Shown piece by piece: positions 1 to 4,791 of a stretch of 7,288 nucleotides of DNA; position 1 is the first letter of the stretch, and the number at the start of each line of letters is the position of its first letter. The notes beneath the pieces are model-generated. The model saw only the letters and a list, made by a program, of their open reading frames with translations, had not been told where the DNA came from and did no database searches. The stretch is from Candidatus Adiutrix sp. (GTDB lineage Bacteria > Desulfobacterota > Desulfarculia > Adiutricales > Adiutricaceae). The position numbers and the translations under genes are program-made. The stretch spans positions 1 through 7,288 of the forward strand of contig JAITUX010000042.1 in NCBI GenBank assembly GCA_031286085.1, written 5' to 3'.

Positions 1-2
1 CA

Positions 3-51
3 CGTTTTTTATGGCTCGAAATATTTTCAATATTCCTCGCCATAAAAAACG
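3..51. repeat. 49-nt near-perfect inverted repeat (large hairpin or cruciform)
   Basis: The outer arms at 3-15 and 39-51 are perfectly complementary over 13 bp (GTTTTTTATGGC against GCCATAAAAAAC plus one flanking C-G pair). Inside them, two copies of the self-complementary hexamer AATATT (20-25 and 29-34) form a second stem around a 3-nt TTC loop, separated from the outer stem by a short mismatched stretch. Neither strand has a T-run directly after the stem, so this is not a normal Rho-independent terminator. It could be a dispersed palindromic repeat, a protein-binding site, or the end of a small mobile element; the window has no second copy to decide. Confidence 0.75.
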
Positions 52-142
52 CTCGCGCCTTGCCAGTGACCAAAAATCCTCATTAATCAGAGTTTCCCCG
101 GCGCTTTCATTCAAGCTTCCGGTTGCCCGCCGGCCCGGCCGG

Positions 143-169
143 GTCCAGGGCTGAACCCTGGGCGTTTTT
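143..169 (+). terminator. Probable Rho-independent terminator for an off-window plus-strand gene
   Basis: A stem pairs 143-150 with 156-163 (GTCCAGGG against CCCTGGGC, one G-T wobble) around a CTGAA loop. It is followed by one G and then TTTTT at 165-169. This is the expected form of an intrinsic terminator reading rightwards. No plus-strand gene is visible between 1 and 142, so any gene it serves ends before the window. On the minus strand no T-run follows the hairpin, so it should not act as a matching terminator for tlyA. Confidence 0.55.
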
Positions 170-252
170 AATTCCAGTAACCTGCCGGCCCCCTGTCCAA
201 AGCCTAAGCCTTGACCGGCCAGCGGCCAGGCGGCAGCCTGGCCGACCCGGGT

Positions 253-283
253 CCAGGGCTCAGCCCTGGGGGCTCAGCCCTGG
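253..283. repeat. Palindrome with tandem 14-bp duplication at the tlyA stop codon
   Basis: Positions 253-269 form a perfect palindrome, CCAGGGCT-C-AGCCCTGG. Its last 14 bases (GGGCTCAGCCCTGG, 256-269) are repeated exactly and immediately at 270-283. The second copy covers the end of tlyA and supplies its TGA stop (274-276 read on the minus strand). A diverged relative of the palindrome sits at 140-162, sharing CGGGTCCAGGGCT and CCCTGGG around a different 3-nt core. The hairpin directly follows tlyA and could pause polymerase or protect the mRNA 3' end, but it lacks a U-tract. Confidence 0.7.
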
Positions 284-1020
284 CCGAAGAGGAGGAAGAC
301 CTCGCGGTTGCCCCGGGGGCCGGGCAGCCGGGAGGGGGCTTGGCCCAGAACCGGCCGGGGCGGGTCAAGGGCCGGCCCCAGGGCTTGGATTTTAGCCACG
401 GCCGATTCAATGTCGGCCTGGTTTCTCACCACGCCGTTTTTGCCCACCCGGTCCCGGCCGACTTCGAACTGGGGCTTGACCAGGGCCAGCAGGCGTCCTT
501 CGGGCCTCACCAGCCCGGCCGCCGGCGGCAGGACCAGGGCCAGGGAGATGAAGGAAACGTCCAGCACCGCCAAGTCGAAGTCGCGGCCCAGGCCGGCCTC
601 GGCCAGGCGGCGGGCGTTCAGGCCCTCAATAAGTTCAACCCGGGCGTCGGCGGCCAGGCCGGAGTCCATGAGGGCCCGGCCCACGTCCACGGCCGTGACC
701 CGGGCCGCGCCGTGCCGCAGAAGGCAATCGGTGAACCCGCCGGTCGAGGCCCCCACGTCCAGGACGGCCCAGCCCGCCGGGTCCAGGCCGAAATCGGCCA
801 GGGCGCCTTCCAGTTTCAGCCCCCCCCGGCTGACGAAACGCCGCCGGGGCGTAACGGTGAAAACCGTATCCGGGGGCCACAGTTCCCCGGCCTTGGCCAC
901 CGCCCGGCCGGCGGCGAAAACCTCGCCGGCCATGATAAGGGCCTGGGCCTTGTTGCGGCTCGCGGCCAGCCCGCCCGCCGCCAGGAGTTCGTCGGCCCGT
1001 TTCCGGGCGGGCTTGGTCAC
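274..1020 (-). CDS. tlyA: TlyA family 16S/23S rRNA (cytidine-2'-O)-methyltransferase
   Basis: Predicted S4-domain RNA methyltransferase of 248 aa, a usual length for TlyA, which adds 2'-O-methyl groups to cytidines of 16S and/or 23S rRNA using SAM. The S4 RNA-binding domain spans about residues 4-64, including SRNKAQALIMAGEV. An FtsJ/RrmJ-type Rossmann methyltransferase follows. FVSRGGLKLEGAL carries Lys69, LDVGASTGGFTD (87-98) is the SAM-binding motif, LDVSFISL carries Asp154, LVKPQFEVGR carries Lys182, and GNREVFLLF carries Glu240, giving the K-D-K-E tetrad of the family. I chose the GTG start at 1020 because it overlaps the asd stop as GTGA, and because the open frame further upstream (to 1125) lies wholly inside asd and encodes no family sequence. 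GTG at 1023 is an adjacent alternative. Cotranscription and translational coupling with asd are likely. Family members have also been called haemolysins, which need not apply here. Confidence 0.93.
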   Translation of the reverse strand: MTKPARKRADELLAAGGLAASRNKAQALIMAGEVFAAGRAVAKAGELWPPDTVFTVTPRRRFVSRGGLKLEGALADFGLDPAGWAVLDVGASTGGFTDCLLRHGAARVTAVDVGRALMDSGLAADARVELIEGLNARRLAEAGLGRDFDLAVLDVSFISLALVLPPAAGLVRPEGRLLALVKPQFEVGRDRVGKNGVVRNQADIESAVAKIQALGPALDPPRPVLGQAPSRLPGPRGNREVFLLFGQG

Positions 1021-2054
1021 CACTCCCAACTGGTTTTCAAGAGCTCCGGGTCCCGGATCAGGAGTTCGGCGATCTCCACGGCGTTGGCGGCCGCGCCCTT
1101 GCGGAGGTTGTCGGCCACTATCCACATGACCAGCCCGTTTTCATGGGACAGGTCGGCCCGCACCCGGCCGACGAAGACCTCGTCCCGGCCGACGGCGTCT
1201 ATGGGCATGGGATAACGCCCCGCCTCCGGCTCGTCGACCACCATGAGGCCCGGGGCCCGGCGCAGGAGTTCCCGGGCCGCGCCGGGTTCCAGGCGGCGGC
1301 CGGTCTCTATCCAGACCGCTTCGGAATGGCCGTGGAAGACGGGCACCCGCACGCAGGTGGCCGAAACCTTGATCAGGGGGTCGCCGAAAATCTTGCGGGT
1401 CTCGTTGACCATCTTCATCTCTTCCTTGGTGTAGCCGTTGTCGGTGAAGACGTCCACCTGCGGCAGGCAGTTGAAGGCGATGCGATGGGGATAGACCTCC
1501 CGGGTGACCTCCTGGAGGTTGTAGAGCTGGCGGGTCTGTTCGGCCAATTCCTCGACGGCCTTTTGCCCGGTGCCGGAGACGGCCTGGTAGGTGGACACCA
1601 CGATGCGCCGGATGCCCACGGCGTCGTAGATGGGCTTCAAGGCCGCCAGCATCTGGATGGTGGAGCAGTTGGGGTTGGCGATGATGCCCCGGTGCTGGCG
1701 GAGGGCCTGGGCATTGACTTCGGGCACCACCAGGGGCACCCGGTCGTCCTGCCGCCAGAAGGAGGAGTTGTCCACCACCGGGCAGCCGCCGCGGGCGGCG
1801 ATGGGGGCGTATTCGCGGCTGGCCGCGGCCCCGGCCGAAAAAATGGCCAGATCCAGGCCCTGGAAGGACTTGGGGGTCACGGCGGCCACGGTCAGCTCCC
1901 CGCCGGGGAAGCTGAGTTTCCGGCCCGCCGACCGCTCCGAGGCCAGGGCCCTTATTTCCGAATAGGGGAAGCCCCTGTCCTCCAGGCAGTTTAGGACTTC
2001 GCGGCCCACCGCGCCCGTGGCGCCCAGCAACCCCACCTTGTAATCCCGGCTCAT
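1017..2054 (-). CDS. asd: Aspartate-semialdehyde dehydrogenase
   Basis: A 345-aa cytoplasmic enzyme that reduces L-aspartyl-4-phosphate to aspartate-4-semialdehyde with NADPH, the branch point to lysine/diaminopimelate, threonine and methionine. The N-terminal Rossmann motif LLGATGAVGREV (9-20) binds NADPH. NPNCSTIQ (127-134) holds the catalytic Cys130. STYQAVSGTG (154-163) holds the active-site Gln157. RVPVFHGHSEAVW (236-248) holds Arg236 and the base His243. The C-terminal stretch WIVADNLRKGAAANAVEIAE (311-330) is typical of the family. Length is normal and no key residue is missing. The ATG start has a moderate AAGGGA ribosome site 10 nt upstream (2065-2070), and a promoter candidate lies at 2107-2135. 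The stop overlaps the tlyA GTG by 4 nt, so the two should form one transcript. Confidence 0.97.
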   Translation of the reverse strand: MSRDYKVGLLGATGAVGREVLNCLEDRGFPYSEIRALASERSAGRKLSFPGGELTVAAVTPKSFQGLDLAIFSAGAAASREYAPIAARGGCPVVDNSSFWRQDDRVPLVVPEVNAQALRQHRGIIANPNCSTIQMLAALKPIYDAVGIRRIVVSTYQAVSGTGQKAVEELAEQTRQLYNLQEVTREVYPHRIAFNCLPQVDVFTDNGYTKEEMKMVNETRKIFGDPLIKVSATCVRVPVFHGHSEAVWIETGRRLEPGAARELLRRAPGLMVVDEPEAGRYPMPIDAVGRDEVFVGRVRADLSHENGLVMWIVADNLRKGAAANAVEIAELLIRDPELLKTSWEW

Positions 2055-2106
2055 GTTTTCGGCGTCCCTTCGCCCTTGGTTTCCGGCGGATTTTCAGAAT
2101 CGCCCA

Positions 2107-2135
2107 ACTATACAATATAAAAAAATTCACCGCAA
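2107..2135 (-). promoter_or_regulatory. Sigma70-like promoter for asd-tlyA
   Basis: Read on the minus strand, TTGCGG (2135-2130) and TATAGT (2112-2107) are separated by exactly 17 nt. The -10 box matches 5 of 6 consensus bases and the -35 box 3 of 6. Transcription would start near 2100, leaving a leader of about 46 nt before the asd ATG at 2054. The overlapping TATATT/TATTGT sequences make the exact -10 uncertain. Prediction by inspection only. Confidence 0.5.
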
Positions 2136-2146
2136 GCTTTTCGCCG

Positions 2147-2197
2147 CGGCCGGGGTTCGGGCGGCCCGGAGAGGCCTTAACCGGCCGGGGTTCGGGC
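2147..2197. repeat. Pair of exact 16-bp direct repeats between the divergent promoters
   Basis: CGGCCGGGGTTCGGGC occurs at 2147-2162 and again at 2182-2197, identical over 16 bases and 35 bp apart start to start. Both copies lie between the predicted -35 boxes of asd (2130-2135) and of the transferase gene (2232-2237), a position suited to a regulator that controls one or both directions. The sequence is made of motifs common in this genome (GGCCGG), so chance similarity is not excluded, but the TTCGGGC part is not simple GC repetition. Confidence 0.45.
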
Positions 2198-2231
2198 CAA
2201 ATATATCTATTTATTTAGTTTTAAATAAGTG

Positions 2232-2260
2232 TTGCTTCAAAGCCCGGTTTAGTTTACATT
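2232..2260 (+). promoter_or_regulatory. Sigma70-like promoter for the phosphopantetheinyl transferase-pfaD operon
   Basis: TTGCTT (2232-2237) is followed after 17 nt by TACATT (2255-2260). Each box is imperfect (3/6 and 4/6), but the spacing is ideal, and an AT-rich stretch at 2199-2229 lies directly upstream where an UP-type element would sit. Transcription would start near 2267, a few bases before the ribosome site. TCTAAT at 2263-2268 is a better -10 by sequence, but it has no -35 and would leave almost no leader. Confidence 0.4.
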
Positions 2261-2271
2261 AGTCTAATTAC

Positions 2272-2277
2272 GGGAGG
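2272..2277 (+). promoter_or_regulatory. Strong Shine-Dalgarno site deciding a TTG start
   Basis: GGGAGG ends 6 nt before the TTG at 2284, which is optimal spacing. The first in-frame ATG (2326) has only a purine-rich A-stretch in front of it, so this site argues that translation starts at the rare TTG codon. Confidence 0.65.
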
Positions 2278-2283
2278 CCAGAC

Positions 2284-2997
2284 TTGTCTCGGCCTGAAAA
2301 AAAAGAAGAAAAAGTTAATAAGCTGATGGAAATTGATTTCCAGGGCCGTCTTCATTGGCTGCCGGCTCCGGGAGGCCTGTTTATGGCCGCGCTTTTAGAC
2401 GACCCGGCCTGGGCCGACCAGGATATGGCCGCCCTGTTTTCGCCCGGGGAGCTTTCCGCCCGCCGGGGCGGGGCGGGGGCCCGGGGCTGGCTCCTGGGCC
2501 GCTTGGCGGCCAAGGCCGCGGCCGGGCGGCGCTGGCGCCTCTCCCCGGCCGAGGTGGAAATAAAATCCGGGCCGGCCGGCCGGCCCTGGAGTTTCCGGGC
2601 CTCGGCCCCGGCCGGTTTCATCTCCTTAAGCCACACCCGGGGCGCGGCCGCGGCGGTGGCCGCCGACCGGCCGGTGGGGGTGGATTTGGAGCCCTGGTCC
2701 AGGCCCTTGAGCGACCGGGCCTGGACATGGTCCTTCGCGCCCGGGGAGAGGCGCCTGGCTGAAAGCGGCGGTTCTTTCCCGGCCCGTCTGGCCCTGTGGT
2801 GCGCCAAGGAAGCGGCGGCCAAAAGTTGGGGCCGGGCCTTGCTGGATAATCTGCCCCGGGTGCGGGTGGCCGAGGCCGATTGGCCGGCCGGCCGCCTGAC
2901 CGTGGCCTGGCGGGGCCGGGGGCGGAAGATGAGCGAGGTCCGCCTGTCACGCTGGGACGCCTACTTGGTGGCCCTGGCCCAATCCCGCCCGGAATAA
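2284..2997 (+). CDS. Sfp-type 4'-phosphopantetheinyl transferase (PfaE-like)
   Basis: Predicted 237-aa enzyme that moves the 4'-phosphopantetheine arm of coenzyme A onto a conserved serine of acyl carrier domains. The family signatures are in order: FISLSHTRG (112-120, His117), VGVDLE (131-136, with the Mg-binding acidic residues Asp134 and Glu136), and LWCAKEAAAK (171-180, the WxxKEAxxK motif with Glu176). The N-terminal half is poorly conserved, as is usual for Sfp-type members. The TTG start is supported by GGGAGG at 2272-2277; starting at ATG 2326 would only remove a charged, Lys/Glu-rich 14-residue head. It is followed after 14 nt by pfaD and lies upstream of a PfaA-like synthase. Its natural partner is therefore that synthase, as PfaE is for PUFA synthases. 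The symbol is left blank because the assignment rests on context and superfamily motifs. Confidence 0.88.
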   Translation: MSRPEKKEEKVNKLMEIDFQGRLHWLPAPGGLFMAALLDDPAWADQDMAALFSPGELSARRGGAGARGWLLGRLAAKAAAGRRWRLSPAEVEIKSGPAGRPWSFRASAPAGFISLSHTRGAAAAVAADRPVGVDLEPWSRPLSDRAWTWSFAPGERRLAESGGSFPARLALWCAKEAAAKSWGRALLDNLPRVRVAEADWPAGRLTVAWRGRGRKMSEVRLSRWDAYLVALAQSRPE

Positions 2998-3011
2998 GGA
3001 AAGGCAGCCAG

Positions 3012-4547
3012 ATGACGCTTGAGGAAATATACGCCCGGCTGGACGACCCGAGCCGGCCCCTGTATTTCAGGGCCGACGGGCGGCTTGGGGAAGCGGGCGG
3101 GGCGGAGGTGGCCGCCGTCATTCCGGCCTTGTCCCCGGCCGATTTCGGCTCGCCGGCCTTTCGTGAGGAATACGGCCTCAAGCTGGCCTACGTGGGCGGC
3201 GCCATGGTGGGGGGCATCAGTTCCCGGGCCATGGTCCGGGCCTTGGCCGAAGGCGGCGCCCTGGGCATCTTCGGGGCCTCGGGCCTTCCGCCCTCCCGGG
3301 TGGAGGAGGAGGTGGCCGCCCTTAACCTGGAGTTGGCCGGCCGGCCCTTCGGTTCCTGCCTCATCCACGCCCCCCACGACCCGGCCTGGGAAGAGCGGGT
3401 GACCGAAATATATCTCAAGCACCGGGTGCGCGTCATCGAGGCTTCGGCCTTCATGCAGATCACCCCCCACCTGGTGCGCTATCGCTTAAGCGGCGCTTTC
3501 CGGCGGCCGGACGGAACCGTGGTCCTGCCCAACCGCATCCTGGCCAAGGTTTCCCGGCTGGAACTGGCCAAGCGTTTTTTCGCCCCGCCGCCGGAAAAAC
3601 TGGTCCGGGCGGCCCTGGAGCGGGGCTGGCTGACCCCGGCCGAAGCCGAGCTGGCGCCCCTGGCGCCCCTGGCCGGCGACCTGACCGCCGAGGCCGATTC
3701 GGGCGGCCACACCGATTTCCGACCGGCCCTGACCTTGTGGCCGGCCCTGGCCGCCGCGGCCCGGGAAGCCGCCGCCCGGCAAGGCTACCCCGTTCCCCTG
3801 CGGGTGGGGGCGGCCGGCGGCCTGGGGACGCCCTGGGCCATCCTGGCCGCCCGGGCGGCCGGCGTTGACTATTTCGTCACCGGCTCCATCAACCAGTCCT
3901 GCCTGGAATCCGGCCTGGCCCCGGCCGCCCGGGAGCTTTTGGCCAAGGCCGGCCAGGCCGACATGGCCTCGGGACCGGCGGCGGACATGTTCGAAATGGG
4001 GGCCAGGGTCCAGGTTTTGAAGTTCGGCACCCTCTACGCCATGCGGGCCCAGAAGCTGGCCGAACTCCACCGGCAGCACCAGGCCCTGGAGGATATTCCC
4101 GCCGCGGAACGTGAAAACCTGGAAACCCAGATCTTCAAAGCCCCCCTGGCCGAAATCTGGAAGCAGACCCGGCTGTTTTTCATGGAGCGGGAGCCGGCCC
4201 AGGTGGAGCGGGCCGAAAGGGATGCCAAGCATAAAATGGCCCTGGTCTTCCGCTGGTACCTGGGCCAGGCTTCCCGCTGGGCCATAGCCGGAGCGGAGGA
4301 CCGCCGGGCCGACTGGCAGATTTTATGCGGGCCCGCCCAGGGGGCCTTCAACGAATGGGCCCGGGGCAGCCTTTATGAAAAGGCCGAAAACCGCCGGGTC
4401 ATGGATTTGGCCCTGAACCTCTTCCACGGGGCGGCCGTCCTGATCCGGCGCCAGATGGCCCGGACCCTGGGGGTCGCGCCCCCGGGCCCGGCCCCGGAAC
4501 TGAAACCCCGGCCCGCGGCCGAACTGGCCGGCTTCGCCGGCGGCTGA
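3012..4547 (+). CDS. pfaD: PfaD family enoyl reductase of PUFA/polyketide biosynthesis
   Basis: A 511-aa FMN-dependent TIM-barrel protein of the nitronate monooxygenase/FabK-related group. In PUFA synthases PfaD acts as the enoyl reductase serving the multidomain synthase. Family blocks seen along its length: GGISSRAMVRALAEGG (67-82), IEASAFMQITPHLVRYR (142-158), LAKVSRLELAKRFF (177-190), AEADSGGHTDFRP (226-238, with His233), RVGAAGGLGTP (264-274, flavin-phosphate region), VTGSINQSCLESG (289-301), DMFEMGARVQVLKFGT (325-340), and HKMALVFRWYLGQASRWA (407-424) with CGPAQGAFNEW (439-449). The C-terminal blocks are specific to PfaD. The open frame continues upstream to 2880, but ATG 3012 is chosen because AAGGAAAGG (2996-3004) precedes it with 7-nt spacing and the frame before it lies inside the transferase gene. 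It is cotranscribed with that gene. One departure is FGSCLIHAP (113-121), where my recollection of the family is FGxNLIHSP. Confidence 0.95.
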   Translation: MTLEEIYARLDDPSRPLYFRADGRLGEAGGAEVAAVIPALSPADFGSPAFREEYGLKLAYVGGAMVGGISSRAMVRALAEGGALGIFGASGLPPSRVEEEVAALNLELAGRPFGSCLIHAPHDPAWEERVTEIYLKHRVRVIEASAFMQITPHLVRYRLSGAFRRPDGTVVLPNRILAKVSRLELAKRFFAPPPEKLVRAALERGWLTPAEAELAPLAPLAGDLTAEADSGGHTDFRPALTLWPALAAAAREAAARQGYPVPLRVGAAGGLGTPWAILAARAAGVDYFVTGSINQSCLESGLAPAARELLAKAGQADMASGPAADMFEMGARVQVLKFGTLYAMRAQKLAELHRQHQALEDIPAAERENLETQIFKAPLAEIWKQTRLFFMEREPAQVERAERDAKHKMALVFRWYLGQASRWAIAGAEDRRADWQILCGPAQGAFNEWARGSLYEKAENRRVMDLALNLFHGAAVLIRRQMARTLGVAPPGPAPELKPRPAAELAGFAGG

Positions 4548-4741
4548 CGGCCTATACCCCGCCTGGCTTTTAATCGGGGAAACCGAGATTTTGTCCGGGG
4601 CGTCAAGACGCCCCAAACATAAAAAATACTTATTTTTGACTTTTCGGGCCCTGATGGCCCTCGAATGTTAGGTCCTAAACAAAACAAGGCGGTTCGCCCT
4701 TAACGGCGGTCCCCAAATTGAGGCCCCACAAGGCCCTTCCA
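4548..4741. other. Intergenic spacer with several small inverted repeats
   Basis: No gene is seen between pfaD and the synthase. The spacer holds a strong hairpin at 4597-4614 (GGGGCGTC-AA-GACGCCCC, 8 bp), not followed by a T-run on either strand. Next come an AT-only inverted repeat at 4622-4637 (AAAAATA/TATTTTT), GGGCC-CTGAT-GGCCC at 4646-4660, and the palindrome TTAGG-T-CCTAA at 4668-4678. The first hairpin may end or attenuate the pfaD transcript, perhaps with Rho. The last could be an operator just upstream of the synthase promoter. These roles are inference. Confidence 0.45.
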
Positions 4742-4769
4742 TTGATTTTGGCTTCGGCCATAGTATAAA
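4742..4769 (+). promoter_or_regulatory. Sigma70-like promoter for the PKS/PUFA synthase
   Basis: TTGATT (4742-4747, 4/6 consensus) and TATAAA (4764-4769, 5/6) are separated by 16 nt. The predicted start near 4776 gives a leader of only about 16 nt containing a weak AAGAG ribosome site (4778-4782), 9 nt before the ATG at 4792. This suggests the synthase can be transcribed separately from the two upstream genes. Prediction by inspection only. Confidence 0.5.
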
Positions 4770-4791
4770 AAAATATCAAGAGTTAACCATC

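Noticed and set aside
11..153. Possible 47-aa plus-strand ORF (ATG 11) and an 18-aa minus-strand ORF (83 to 27)
   Set aside because: Neither has a good ribosome site or recognisable product. Both run through the 49-nt palindrome, and the first ends inside the terminator hairpin.
1021..1125. Upstream extension of tlyA to an ATG at 1125
   Set aside because: The extra 35 residues lie entirely within the asd coding sequence and do not resemble a TlyA N-terminus; the S4 domain starts just after the GTG at 1020.
211..1215. Long plus-strand open frame opposite tlyA
   Set aside because: It is antisense to a clear TlyA with full motifs. Its Gly/Pro/Gln-rich translation shows no domain and reflects the high-GC mirror of the real gene.
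1143..1994. Plus-strand open frame opposite asd
   Set aside because: Shadow of asd, whose catalytic motifs are complete on the minus strand.
2880..3011. N-terminal extension of PfaD
   Set aside because: The 44 extra codons overlap the transferase gene in another frame and are low-complexity; ATG 3012 has a proper ribosome site.
4597..4614. GGGGCGTC-AA-GACGCCCC hairpin as an intrinsic terminator for pfaD
   Set aside because: The stem is strong, but AAACATAAAAAA follows instead of a T-run, so it is recorded only as a structured element with possible Rho-dependent or attenuator use.
4548..4791. tRNA, riboswitch or small-RNA gene in the pfaD-synthase gap
   Set aside because: A GGTTCG string and small hairpins are present, but no cloverleaf, conserved riboswitch core or small-RNA terminator could be assembled.
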